Assembly (NCBI RefSeq): GCF_001649575.2
Contig: NC_051430.1
Location: 17,354,014 to 17,418,013 of the forward strand
Direction: 5' to 3'
DNA: 64,000 nt
From: Kryptolebias marmoratus
Taxonomy: Eukaryota; Chordata; Actinopteri; Cyprinodontiformes; Rivulidae
Both the position numbers and the translations under genes were made by a program. Numbering within the stretch: position 1 is the stretch's first letter; each line of letters opens with the position of its first letter. The notes under the pieces were generated by a model. It was not told the origin of the DNA. It saw only the letters and a list, made by a program, of their open reading frames with translations, and did not search any database. Below, piece after piece: positions 23,740 through 35,772 of this stretch.

Positions 23740-26700
23740 CGTTCTGACATGGGGACAAACCTTATTGCATCTTACCTTCAGCGCAGGGTGATAGTAAATA
23801 TGTAATGTGTGTTTGACATTTTAGCTACATCAAATGAGGAGAAACAATAGATGTATGTGAGATAAAGGTGGGGTGGGGGGGTTCTCTGACCTTTCAAATG
23901 TGACATAAATGGAAAATAAAGACTACACAGAAGGTCAGAATAAAAAAGATGAAACCAGAAAAAAAGATAGTAAAAGTGTGATTCATATATTATTCTGGGT
24001 GGGCATTACTTTAATGTATATTAGCATCACTCACAAAACTGTTCAGTTTTATTCAGCCAATATTGATGCAGAGAGGAGAAAGGAGAGAGAGGGAGAGACA
24101 AAAAAGAGACATCATTAAACCAGCTGCAGATAAAGAATGGCTGCATTTCATTTCGTAGGATGACTAAGAGAAACCCGGCGAGGCTTCAGCCTGCGTGTTT
24201 GAAATTCATGCAACGTTTCCCTCAAGTTCTTCTCTGCATGGGAAGCAGAGAGGAGGAAGAGGAGGAGGAGGAGGAGGTCACCCACTGTGTCCGGAGAGTC
24301 ACATGATCAGCCGAAGGACCGAAGTGGAGGGAGAGGAGGGGGTGAGATGGGTGTATGGAAAGGAACCAGAGAGCATGTTCCTCTGCAGACACAGAAGCAG
24401 ACAGGAGCTGTTCTGTTGGAGGCTCCCTCTGAGAGCAGTCACGCCAGGCCACAACCTCGTCTCCCAACGCCTCGACCCAGAGAGTACGAACACCACAGGG
24501 ACAATAAGAGACACACTCTGCAGGCCCATCTTACTCAGCATTTGGGCCTCAAGGGAGACACAGACTTATTGTATGGAAATATCTCTGTGAGAACAGAGCA
24601 GAAACAGAGCAGAGATGTCACCTTTCCCACTCTGTTTCCTCCTGTTGTAGCGGTGTCCCCCTCCAGTACAGGGTTCCCCGAGTGGGCCTCTGCAAACTCC
24701 GTCATTATCAACGAACGTGGAGGGAGGGGGAGAGGGGGAGGGGAGGCTCAGCAGGATCAAAACAACAACAACAACAAACATCACAACCTCCGAGTAAACG
24801 GCATTCCTGCGAGGCTGCCAGCAGCCTCCAACCATCCAACGGAGCGAGCGACCGAGACGCGGCGTGGAATAATTATGAGCTAATCGTGGCCACGGGGTTT
24901 CTTTCAAAACATTCCTCTCAAAAAGTGGCGCCGACGAGCTGTGCGACCAAGGACAAGGGAGGGACTCGATTCTGGAGGTCATTAAGATCAAACTGATAAG
25001 ATGGGAGATTTCTGAAGAAATGTATGAGACTTTTAAACAAACCCGGACACTGACGTTCAGGAGCGAGCTGCCAAAAGACTCAGATTAGAGATGGAAACAA
25101 AAAAAGTCAGCTTTGACAGCAAAAGAAGTGTTCTGTCATGATCAGTAATGAGAACAATAATGAGTAGGAAATAAAGATGCAGATATTTTGAGCTGTTTTG
25201 ATCATCCTGGGTATTTTAAATGGGTCCAGTCTCTTAAAGTCTTCGTCACCACAGTTAGAAAACAGGCACAGTAATTTGTCCAAACCATAAATTACCATCG
25301 GCTGTGTGTGGGAAAGACCCCAAACTGTTTGCATCCTGATTTTTATCTGAATAAAATCCAACTTATTCAATCAAATTCAGTTTAAATCAGGCAAATTAAA
25401 AACTGCTGTTTATATCGCTTCACTAGAACAACAACAAATATGAAGCACAACAAAAGAAGAAGAAGAAACATTCCACTCAGTAGCTTTGTTACGTCGAGCA
25501 TTTAGCTGTGTTTTAGCTTTTAGCTAGTGTTTTGCTACTTTTAGCTTTTAGGTTCCCTCTTGCTAATTTTACCTTTTAGCTAGCGTTTGTTACCTTTGAT
25601 TTTAAAGCAGCCTTTTTGTAAGGTAGCGAATTGCTCCTTTTATCTTTTAGCTAACGTTCTGCTTGTTTTTAGCTGTAACAAGTCAGTTTTCAGCTTCTTT
25701 GTCAAAGTCATTCAGCACTCAGTATTCACGCTGCATTTCTGCAGTAAAATGCATTTCCTCTGGCTGCTCTAATTATTAGACTACTTAAAAGACGTGCAAT
25801 ATAAAAAATAACATTCCTTTGTTCTTAACTTTTTGAACATTTGACTGTTCAGAGTCTTTAAATGACACATTTCCGTTCTCCTGTTCCTGCAGTAACCAGT
25901 AATTAAACAGGATAAGAACATTTTAACCACTAAAAACCTGAGCAGAACCTCGTGTACAAACAGGTGTGGAGCTCGAAAGCTTGATGGGAGTGACGGATCG
26001 TTAACGGACTGTAATGCAATAAAGCTTTGAATTGTGGGAAACTTTGCTCCTATTGGCGCCTTTGTAATGAGATTTTTTTTCTCTCTCTCTTCAAAATGTA
26101 GAGAAGAAAACCTAATGACAGCTGTCGAACTGTCCCTTTAATCATTAACTTGACAGGTTTCACTTTCAGCTGCTCAGAGAAGAACACCTGCCTTAGAAAC
26201 ATATGAATCAGTATTATAATTTATTGTTCCTGATTCAAAAAACCCAAAACAATCGTAACTGTGTCACTCATTCTACCCCGTCAAGTTATCCTGGTTAGAA
26301 AGGAGGTGCCGGTTTGTTTCTTCCAGGTTTTGGGCGTGCAGCAGCGACGGAGGCTGGCTCCTCCTGGACTCTTTGGGTCAACATTTCTGACAATCCAAAT
26401 AATGAAAAGTAACTTCATTACATGGCCGTGACTCCCGACGGAGCACGAATGGCAGTCAGAGGAGTGTGCGGTATGTGCTGACACCAGGGGAACCTGGCCA
26501 ATGAGCGGGGATAATAAAACAGATAACAGACGGAGAGAACAGCCCTCGCTGTTAGGTACAGATCCTCTGCTGCGCAAACAAGAGGAGCCCGAGAACCACC
26601 AGCTCACGAAAGGAAACGGGTCAAACTGATCCGAGTTCAGATCCTGCTCCTTTTGATTCAACAGTGGCCTCCGAGTCTCTCTTCAGACTGTTGGGAGGAG

Positions 26701-27180
26701 GGCTGCTGCACTCGTTCAACAGGCTTGTAATACAATCTAACACAATGTAAAAATCTAATACAGTCTGTTTTATTGGCCCCTTGGGGGAGATTTGCTCCAA
26801 TCATTAGTAAAATCACCAAACAAACACAAAACTATTTCAACTTTCTGATGATGCCTGATAGTCTGAGGTGGCTAATTTTAGCTCAGCCACAACAAATATA
26901 GTCGGTTCAGGAATTTGGTCTCCACCAGAGGCGAGGTTTTCGTGGCATATCTCAGTGAACGTCGCAGGTGGCAGATTTTTAATCTGTAAATGTTTTTGTT
27001 TTGAACTATAGGTAAGTTGGCTGGGACTTGATACTTGCAGGTGAGATACTTACAGCTAAATGGCAAAGTTAGCAATCAGTTCTAATAAAAGGACAGGACT
27101 GTAACGCACAAGCAGTCAGAGGCTTATCGCTCACTGAGGGAATGAACATCATCCACCGCCTTCCACGCCAGAAATTTAGA
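23740..27180. other. No supported gene; polypurine segment and inverted repeat family B
   Basis: The part at 24180-24950 is rich in purine runs (GAGGAGGAGG, GGGAGAGGGG) and CpG-containing words. It gives overlapping open frames of 131-198 codons on both strands, which look compositional rather than coding. An inverted copy of repeat family B lies at 25500-25720 (TTTTAGCTAGTGTTTTGCTA). No splice-supported exon was seen. Confidence 0.5.
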
Positions 27181-27475
27181 CTAAGGCATGGGCATTTTAG
27201 CCATTTTGGTCAAAGCCTGAAAATGTGAAATCATGTGTGAGCACGATCCGTCACTGCTTGGAGTATGTGTCAGGAATGACTCTCGGCTACTACCACACCA
27301 AATTTTAGCTCAATATCCAATTGGCTGAGTTCAAGTGTTTCGTTTTGGGTTTTTTTTTTTGTATAGGCTAAAGTTGGTTAGCTGTGGTGGCCATCTTGGA
27401 CAGGACTGACTCTGAAAGCCAATCAGCTGTAGACTTTTGAGATATTTTGCTAACAGTACAGACGAATGAACACAA
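27181..27475 (+). repeat. Dispersed repeat family A, copy
   Basis: Contains GACTCTCGGCTACTACCAC, matching the first copy (GACTCTCAGCTACTACCACG), then GTGGCCATCTTGGACAGGAC and GAGATATTTTGCTAACAG. An inner A/T stretch differs from copy 1. Confidence 0.7.
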
Positions 27476-29000
27476 GCAGAAGCCTAATTATTGGTATCCA
27501 TGGTAAAGGCCTGCCTCTGATTTTAGGCGTGATGACGTGTTAGAAACCGTACACCAGAGTAAAGCACGTTTTGTAACAGCGACAAGCATTTGTTTACTTC
27601 CTTCCTGCTGGAATAAATGAATTTCAAATAACGCTGGCAGGTGTGAGCTGAAAACAACAACCAGATGAGGGCTGCTCAGCATCCCGGGAGTCCTGCTGTG
27701 ATTTCAGCTCCTTGCAACAGAGGAGAGGAGTGAGGATCATCTGACAGGGCTGATAGGAGGGTGATAGCACTCACACAAGCACAGCAAAGTGTCGCGTTTC
27801 CCTTTCACTGCACTGCAAGGCTTTTTTTCTTTTTGTTGTTGTTGTTTGTTTTTAAATCAGGACATAATGACTGTAACCAGACCCTACGTGGGGCCACACC
27901 CCTGTGTGGACACAAGGCACCACTCACCCCCAGCTGCAGCGAGCAGAGGCAGCGGGCGGCGCAGGATGAAGGGCCGGGCGGTCCTCCTCAGGAGCCAGCA
28001 GGGAATTTGCATGACTGGTTTTCCCTTTCAAACGCCCGGTGGCACCGAGCTGAACCGCCTTCCAGTCAAATCAGGAAGACAAATCAGACTCAGCAAGACA
28101 GACGTACTCTCTGCCCCTTTCATTTGCATGGTTGTTCATATTTTACACTCACCTGCAGGTCCCAGTTGGGTCTGATCTAAAGGCTCATGTTTCATAGACC
28201 TATCAGATGATCACCGTGTGTTTTTGGCCCCATAGGAAGCACACTGAGTTGGTAAAGCTCTTTCGATAACATATTGTGTCAAATGAAGCTCAGAATTGTG
28301 CCAATGGTGTTATTGTTGCTTCACCTGTTTCCATGTCCCTCTGATTTCTCAGACCTGTTTGGTCACAGTCCACTGAGTCCTCTGCTGGGTCAAAGGAATC
28401 TGCAAGGAGCCTGGCAAACCGGTGACCAGCGGAGAAATGCAACACCTCACTGTCAGGAGCAGGAAGAACGCCTCACACAGTCCAGAGTAACACACTGAAT
28501 TCACAAAAGGAACAAAAAACACCAGGCTGCACATAACCCAGCCTGAGCTGATGGGGACAAACTCATATGAAGCCTCCGACCTCACAGCTAGGATTTGGAC
28601 ACTTCCTTCCCTGCAGACACAACTTACACAACTTCAGGGTTTGCCTCATTTCCGATCAAAGTGTCTGTTTCTGACTGAATAAGCCAGAAACCCGCATCCA
28701 CTTCCTTGTAAATTGGAAAAAGAGAAATAACTCTCAAGCGAGTGTAAGGCAGCACAAGCCTTTAGTTTATTTCCACGCTACTTTTAGAGCCGTGTGATCT
28801 GTGTCCTCTGGGTGTTCAGAGGAATCCGAGGCAGCAGCAGAAGAAGTTGGGAACAGCTTGTCTCGGAACAGCTGGATGACACCTGCAGTTCCTCACCTGT
28901 CTGTCGCCGCGTCATTCCGGTGAGGAGACAGCGCCTTTTCGGGATCATATCATCACATGCAGAGGTTCCAGGTGACTTTTTGTGTGTGTGTGTAGATGTG

Positions 29001-29205
29001 AAATTAACTAAATACCTTGCGGCGGTTTGTTGTTTTGTTGTTGTTGTTGTTTTTCCGTGCTGATGAATCCGAGAGGAGGTCTTCTGATAGAGATCTCCTT
29101 CCCGAGGCGCTGCAGTCCTCACAGAGAGGCCGGTTCCTTCAGCAGCAGAATGAGGATCTCTAGCAGATGAATAAATGTTTCAGTCCGACAGGCTGAGGAG
29201 TTTCT
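29001..29205 (-). promoter_or_regulatory. Promoter- or first-exon-like block, copy 1 of a duplicated pair
   Basis: Shares colinear blocks with 34058-34171: AAATTAACTAAATACCTTGC against AAATGAACTAAATACCTGCA, then CGAGGCGCTGCAGTCCTCAC against CGAGGCGCTGCTGTCCTCAC, then AAATGTTTCAGTCCGACAGG against AAATGTTTCAGTCTGACAGG. On the minus strand both copies have AAG or CAG followed by GTATTTAGTT, a possible splice donor. The inference is that both are the 5' exon plus intron start of a minus-strand gene. Copy 1 has no recognisable downstream gene other than pip5k1b, 10.5 kb away. Confidence 0.5.
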
Positions 29206-30151
29206 CCTCACTGCTGCAACAAACCCTCTCTGTGCTCCTCTCTGCCTGTTCCTGCCTCTTTGACGCTCACTGCGCCACTCAAACGCGACTCAGTGGCGCC
29301 CCCTGCGGGCCTCAACGCGTTCCTGCAGCTTGTTTTAATTCTAGTCCTGATTCCTGGTTTTCCTGATTGTTTTTTTGCTGTGTTTTCTGCTTTTTTAGGC
29401 ATCTATGTATGTCTGAAGGTTCGGCTCATTCACTGCGACCTTCTGTTAATGATTTAACTTTATCTACTAATATTTCATCAGATTTTTCCCACTGAGATCT
29501 CAGTTCCTTTAAAAACACTGCTGTCTTTGGAATCTGTTTCAGCACATTTGTTCCATTTTTATTCTATTTTAATTCCATTTCTGCTATTCTTTGCTTTTAG
29601 CAAGCCATTTGCTACTTTTAGCTCTCAGTTGGCCTTTTGCCATTTTAAGATATAATTTCACAAATTTTAGCTTTGAAAACCAAGTTTCACCTTCTTTGGC
29701 ATTTTGACAGAAAATCCTATTTCTCTAGTTTGCTTTATTGACAATAAAAGAATTTCTCTGCATCTGCATTTTATTTATATTTTATCAACCCAATAGTAAT
29801 TTTTAATAGTTATTTGTCCTGCCATCCTCATGACGGGGAGGTTCTACACCATCAGAGAAAGTGGAGACAGAAAGGCACAGATAAAAACAACGGAGTCAAA
29901 AACTCACTTGAGTCCAGGGTACGTTTCAGCAAATTTTAATCCAGCCGTCTACATAGATAACAGTTACTGAGCCGGTTCCCTCGCAGTACAGAGACAACGA
30001 CTGAAGTTTTACAGAGAGGTCAAAAACCTGTGTGGCTTCACTCTCAAGTACCCGACCGACTGGCTGCTCAGACACCTATCAGCCACACGCACTACATTAA
30101 TCATCAAGCAGTGTAACACTTGTACCAGAAAGCAATGACCCAAGTCAAAAT

Positions 30152-31118
30152 CTCAGCATGGACAGAATTTCTAGACGCAGCCAAGGTGTTGAGGGGATCC
30201 GTTTTGGTGGCCTTAGGATCATATCTCTGCTTTTTGCAGATGATGTGGTCCTGTTGGCTTCATCAGACCGTGATCTACAGCTTTCGCTGGAGCGGTTCGC
30301 AGCCGAGTGTGAAGCAGCTGGGATGAGGATCAGTGCCTCCAAATCGAGGCCATGGTCTTGAGCNNNNNNNNNNNNNNNNNNNNNNNNNNNNNNNNNNNNN
30401 NNNNNNNNNNNNNNNNNNNNNNNNNNNNNNNNNNNNNNNNNNNNNNNNNNNNNNNNNNNNNNNNNNNNNNNNNNNNNNNNNNNNNNNNNNNNNNNNNNNN
30501 NNNNNNNNNNNNNNNNNNNNNNNNNNNNNNNNNNNNNNNNNNNNNNNNNNNNNNNNNNNNNNNNNNNNNNNNNNNNNNNNNNNNNNNNNNNNNNNNNNNN
30601 NNNNNNNNNNNNNNNNNNNNNNNNNNNNNNNNNNNNNNNNNNNNNNNNNNNNNNNNNNNNNNNNNNNNNNNNNNNNNNNNNNNNNNNNNNNNNNNNNNNN
30701 NNNNNNNNNNNNNNNNNNNNNNNNNNNNNNNNNNNNNNNNNNNNNNNNNNNNNNNNNNNNNNNNNNNNNNNNNNNNNNNNNNNNNNNNNNNNNNNNNNNN
30801 NNNNNNNNNNNNNNNNNNNNNNNNNNNNNNNNNNNNNNNNNNNNNNNNNNNNNNNNNNNNNNNNNNNNNNNNNNNNNNNNNNNNNNNNNNNNNNNNNNNN
30901 NNNNNNNNNNNNNNNNNNNNNNNNNNNNNNNNNNNCAGAGGAAGACCCAGGACACACTGGAGGGACTATGTTTCTCGGCTGGCCTGGGAACGCCTTGGGA
31001 TTCCCCCGGAGGAGCTGGCCCAAGTGGCTGGGGAGAGGGAAGTCTGGGTCTCCCTGCTTAGGCTGCTACCCCAGCGACCCGACCCCGGATAAGCGGAAGA
31101 GAATGGATGAATGGATGG
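30152..31118 (+). mobile_element. RTE/Rex3-like LINE, interrupted by the assembly gap
   Basis: From 30158 the frame reads into the RT active-site motif LLFADDVVLLA and then RFAAECEAAGMRIS. The last shared residues run out of frame near 30345 through a one-base deletion. The 3' part after the gap (30936-31090) reads WRDYVSRLAWERLGIP, then ELAQVAGEREVW and SLLRLLPQRPDPG. It is followed by ATAAGCGGAAGAGAATGGATGAATGGATGG. The GATG/ATGG-type tail fits RTE-clade Rex3 elements of fish. It is a non-LTR retrotransposon copying itself by target-primed reverse transcription, here probably defective. Confidence 0.8.
30364..30935. other. Assembly gap (572 Ns)
   Basis: A run of Ns inside the LINE. Open frames drawn across it mean nothing. 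The element is multicopy, which probably caused the gap. Confidence 0.99.
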
Positions 31119-31440
31119 AAAATCTCAGCAAATCTTGCATTTTAACCCCCCTGAAGCCCTCAAACCAGAGACAAAGAGAAAACTGACTAAATGTCACACA
31201 CACACATCATTTTATCATTTTAAATGAATCTTAATTACTTCTGCCTAACATATGAACTCAAAGTTTAAAAAAACAAAAACAAAGAAAAAGCTAAAGTTTG
31301 ATGTGTACAACATTAATCTCCACGGCCACGCTGAGGGAAGGTGTTGCCATCTGGTTCTTCATCACCTCAAGTGCTGCTAAAGATAGAAAAAGTCACCTTA
31401 AAATAAAAACATTTACATTTAGACAGCATGTTTGTGGAGT

Positions 31441-33233
31441 TCATTTAGTCCTCACTGACCTCTCATTGTTGCCTCCAGAGGTTTGAATCTCTTGTAGAGG
31501 TATCTCCTCATCAGGGTTCCTGAAAATAGTTTGTATTGACATGAATGTGTCACGTTGGTTAAACAGATCAAGATGAAAGATCAGAGAGGTCAGTAACCTG
31601 CTGTCATTTGGGGATGGCTGGCTTGACCTTGGGGTTTGTTTCTTTATGCAGTAACGTATCAGAGCTATAACAACAGCAGACAGGCCAACTCCACCTGTGA
31701 AATCAAACAATTAGATTTAGGACAAGGGCAACAATTACAAATGAAGCAGATAAAACTCCCACCTCACCTGACAGATTTTCTAAGGATATTTCGACCCTCA
31801 GCGAAGCAAGAAAGCAGAAGATAGCAAAGTTAAAACAGGTTGGGTTAGTAGCAACAAGCCAGCCTTTCTAAAAACTAACATTCAAAACAATTAAACCACA
31901 GCTCAACATGATCATAACTCACAGATCACTGTGATGGCGATGAATGCTTCTTTGGGAAAACCATTTAAAGAAGGTGGTGGTGATGTAGCTGAAGGAAAGA
32001 AGAAAAGGTCCAATGAATGGTCAGTGAAAAGGATGAGCAGCACTTTTTAATGTCTGGATCGACAGAAAACACTTACTAGGAGTAAAAGAGCAGATGGTGT
32101 CGACGTCTAGTTGACAAAACAAGAGAAATAAGAGAAAGTGTTTTTAAACATACCATCACTTACTGGACATCAATTCTAGTCTATAAAATCAGCCTTTTTC
32201 TACTTTCAGTCAGAACAAAGAGCTGTCTTCAAACTTCTAAGTCCTCATCTTATAGGGTATGTTAACTATAGAAAATAAGGGATTAATTTCACATTGAAAT
32301 GTCCTCATTTATCCACCTGTTTCTACAAAGAACAAGTTGGTGAGAGTTAGACATATAGCCTTGGGTTGTTGCTAGATTTAATATAAAACAATTCTTAGCA
32401 ATTAGAAGATGACTGATTGGACCCTGCTGCCTTCAGTAAGCCTCACTTTATCTCACCAGCTCATTGACAGCTTTTCAGTAATTTTTTAACAACAAGAAAC
32501 AAACTAACAAAGAGATTTTCTTCTGAAGTAAAACATTCATGTTTTGCAAAAGTACAGTAATAAAATAAGTTGACTTTGTTTTTAAAAATCAAATTTTGAC
32601 TTCAGTAGAGGACAGCCTGTGCAGTCTGCTTTAGTTAGTGTTTATGAAATGAAATCTTAAGTTCAGAAACTGTTTAGAAATGCTGTGAAGGACTGAAAAA
32701 CAATAAGGCAGCTTGCAGAGAAAACTGTAAATACCTGTACATTTTTCTGTATCAATTCTATCCATGTTGCCCCGTCCATTTAACCCCTCAAATTCACATC
32801 AGACCCCTTTAGGGGTAGAGACAAAGGCACGGCCATCAAGCTGACAGATATGGTGAAGTGATGGACGTCCAATACAATCTGTAATCTCCTTATTCTCAAA
32901 GACAAGTATGTCATTACAGTACACCCGAGACACGTTGGGAGCACATCCTGCATCTTTGCAGTAAAACAGGTCCAGGGAACTGTTTCCTCCTGTAGCAGGA
33001 TGGATATAAAACATCTACATTAAAGGTTTGTTTTTAAACTCATGAGACTGATCAGAAGAAGAGAAGACATTCTTGACCTGCTGGGAGTGGAAGACTCAGA
33101 GTCTGTCCAACAAAACACAGCAGACTGAAGATCACGGCTGTGGAGACAAAAACAGGAAGTACCATCAAGACTGAGTAGAGAGGACAGTTTAAAGTTAGTA
33201 AACTATCAAACACCTACCATTCATGATAGACAT
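31441..33233 (-). CDS. Unrecognised small type I membrane protein, cysteine-rich ectodomain, one in-frame TGA
   Basis: Seven minus-strand exons join in phase: 33218-33233, 33078-33137, 32735-32989, 32077-32106, 31923-31988, 31598-31694 and 31441-31519, 603 bp in all. Seen in the translation: a signal peptide (VIFSLLCFVGQTLSLPLPAG), an ectodomain of about 100 residues with eight or so cysteines (FYCKDAGC, VYCND, TDCIG, HICQL, CEFEG, EKCT, TICSF) and an NXS/T site at NSS, a TTSPPPS stalk, one membrane helix (AFIAITVICGVGLSAVVIALI), a basic RYCIKK stop-transfer, and an acidic tail (NPDEEIPLQEIQ). A TGA sits in the third exon (32809-32811), yet the frame stays open beyond it and the donor phase fits only if it is read through. 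It could be a young pseudogene, a CGA-to-TGA allele, or an assembly error. The family is not recognised; an immune-type receptor is conceivable but unproven. Confidence 0.55.
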
Positions 33234-33394
33234 CAGTCCTGTTGTTCCCTGAGATATTTATGGTTCCACTCCACCTGAGGGAAGACTTCAGTTTTTACAT
33301 CTAATTAATAACACCACACTTAATTCTTTCTTAGTCAAACTGTTTTTTGCAGTTTGTTTGGTTTATTTTCACAATAAAATTATTCATTAGGTTG

Positions 33395-33600
33395 GACGGT
33401 TCAGACCCAGATGCAGACACAAGGAGCTCAAGAAAACTAACCTCATTTATTAAAGTGAATAAAACCAAAGTCTGAGACTAACAGGTAACAGAACAGGTGA
33501 AGTCCACCGAGGAGATGAAGTGAGGGACAGAGAACAGAGGCTCAGGGAGCAGAACAACACAAGAATATGGAATATAAAACACAGGGAATACTACAGCAGT
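33395..33600. repeat. Possible DNA-transposon-like fragment
   Basis: Contains GGTTCAGACCCAGATGCAGA, CACAAGGAGCTCAAGAAAAC and CCTCATTTATTAAAGTGAAT, wording familiar from abundant short fish transposons. No terminal inverted repeats or target duplication were established, so this is tentative. Confidence 0.3.
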
Positions 33601-34057
33601 CAAAACTCATAAAAAAGGTAACATTTTAAATTTAAATGATATCCTTGTTAGATATCAGTTACTGATCAGACTTATCAGCCACATTCAGCTCTGCAGTGTT
33701 ATATCCCAGAGGAGACATTTAAACTCCCAACTTCTGTAATTTATCTGCTTTATGATTCACCATCGAGTTCAACAAATGATTACTGTCAACAAAATAACAC
33801 AACATCTTTATCCTTCTCCCTCTTCAGTTTTCTTTTCTGCCTCTCCATTTGCATTTTATATGTGTACATTGCATACATACACAGGAGTTTTGATTGTTGA
33901 AAAAAACATAGCGTTTTTATACTGCAAATGAAGTATTCGCGTTAAAACTAGTGTTCCGCTTGCATCCGTCGTGCGATCGGATAAAATGCCTCTCCAAACC
34001 CAACTCCGGGGCTGCCTGTCCCTGCTGGTACCCTGCCTGGTTTTGTGTGAAGATGAA

Positions 34058-34171
34058 AAATGAACTAAATACCTGCAGCGTTTTCCGTGCCGAGGCGCTG
34101 CTGTCCTCACAGAGAGCCCGTTTCCTTCGGCAGATGACTAAATGTTTCAGTCTGACAGGCTGAGGAGTTTC
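34058..34171 (-). promoter_or_regulatory. Promoter- or first-exon-like block, copy 2 of the duplicated pair
   Basis: Diverged duplicate of 29001-29205. It lies about 0.8 kb upstream (minus-strand sense) of the ATG of the seven-exon membrane-protein gene, so it may be that gene's untranslated first exon, with a donor at CGCTGCAG/GTATTTAG. Farther upstream, 34290-34520 is CpG-richer. An interferon-response-like word GAAACTGAAACT lies at 34827-34838. Confidence 0.45.
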
Positions 34172-34519
34172 TGAGGAGTGATGGAATCCGAGCTCCGAGC
34201 AGGCCGACAGTGAATAAATGAATCGCGTCCTCTTTATCTCTCTTTGGGTGGTTTGTTTCTGCCTTCCCTCTGTGGTTACTGAAACACTCTGACAAAAATT
34301 ATACTAACCCGCGACTCGCCACATCTTACTGAGTAAACTGGTGTTACCCGCTCCTGCTCCTGTCTTTTGACCGTCCGAGAGCACCGGGGGAGATATTCCC
34401 TCCCTCCAGGGCGGAAGAAGATGTCGTCTTCGAGGTTAACTCCCTCTCTCGTCCGTAACAGGGGCGAGGGGACGTAAAAAACACGCGGAGGCACCGAGGT
34501 CCTGAAGAGAAGAATTTAA

Positions 34520-35753
34520 TAACTTCCGCTTAACAGTTTCAGGTCGTACAGACTCTCTTTTTTCCATTGCAGCTAACCCGGTCAACACAACGACACCGGG
34601 CGCAGTTTTTCCTCACCCGCTCATACATTTAAACACGCAGAGTGCCCCGCCCCCCTCTGACCGGACGTTCAGCTGTTTCACACCTTCCTTCATTCACTTG
34701 AAAGAAATCCCGCTGCATTCAGGGCTGACTGTGTTTCTCTGGCTGTCGGGGTTTGCAACAATAAAAAAACAAACACCCGACAGTTCCGAGGAACAACTGA
34801 AGAGCGTCTCGATCGGAAGCGGCAAAGAAACTGAAACTTTAAAGCTATCACCGCTATGATCCGACAACATTTGTTTTTATGCTGCGGTTTGCTCCCATGA
34901 TCCCACCAATGTGTGTTTTCATTATTAGATAGGTTTCAGGTATTTCTCCTAAATCATTTAGTTTTTAACCATTCTGAAATTAAGTTCAAGATGAGCTGTA
35001 TATCTTGAACATGGTGCGGCACAAAGCTAATAATCAGAAAACAACAATAATGAGCTGTTGGGCTGCTCATGCCATTTATTCAGTGAGAAGAAATGAAACA
35101 GAATCCTCTCGTAAAAGTGCAGCGGCTGATTTACAAGCTGGTTTTGAGCCAAATACTGATCTCCGGACAAATTAAACTGTGTCCTTTTTAGACCAGTTAT
35201 TAAACAAAACCACCAATAAAACTTCCAAAGACATTTAGTTGTGTGTTTTCATTAGTGAGTGACAGGCAGTGAGATTTTATTAATCACTATACTGCTAAAA
35301 ATACATATAGTTTTAATATCTGGTTATGCTGAGATGGACTGAGGTCATTTTAGAGTTTTGACCCGTGGTCTGTAGATTAAAGCCCACTCTTGAAAGATCT
35401 CTGTGCACAAAAGACACTGTCAGTGCAGTCAGGATACTAACATGGTGTGCAAACAATATATAATGACCCTGACATTTACCTAACATTTACACAGTGTGCT
35501 GTCGGTCAATCTTTTTCTGCTGACATTGTCAGATTGTGTCCAGAGGTACTAAAATCTCAGCAGAGAAAATAAAAACTATACTTTTTCTTTACAGTTCAGT
35601 ATTTTTATAGACATAAACCCCATGTTACTACAACATTTTAGCCTTCAAGTCTTAACAATAGACTTCATATGAAAATTGCAGTAAACAAATACAATTAGGA
35701 ACCAGTCACTTTACATGTATAAAAAAGTTGTGTAAAACCTTCAAGTAAAGGCC
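34520..35753. other. Intergenic DNA between the membrane-protein gene and the dimt1 side
   Basis: A/T-rich, with no exon, repeat family A or B copy, or retroelement that could be recognised. The only word of note is GAAACTGAAACT at 34827-34838. Confidence 0.4.
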
Positions 35754-35772
35754 ATGAGTAGTCCAAGCAATT

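Noticed and set aside
24195..24991. Overlapping open frames of 131, 198, 141 and 104 codons on both strands
   Set aside because: Purine-run composition suppresses stops in several frames at once; no family resemblance, no splice-supported neighbours and no typical start context.
26157..26168. GAAAGTGAAA-type interferon-response word on the minus strand
   Set aside because: No promoter or gene start nearby; its presence shows how often the pattern arises by chance.
26281..26661. 126-codon minus-strand frame near 26.5 kb as a further pip5k1b or orphan exon
   Set aside because: No family similarity and no plausible splice partners in phase; treated as chance.
27761..28180. Two overlapping plus-strand frames of 139 and 128 codons
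   Set aside because: Neither shows a domain, and the frames overlap each other; they look like chance in moderately GC-rich DNA.
30145..31092. Open reading frames of 226-292 codons on both strands across the gap
   Set aside because: They consist mostly of Ns; only the short LINE-derived ends are real sequence.
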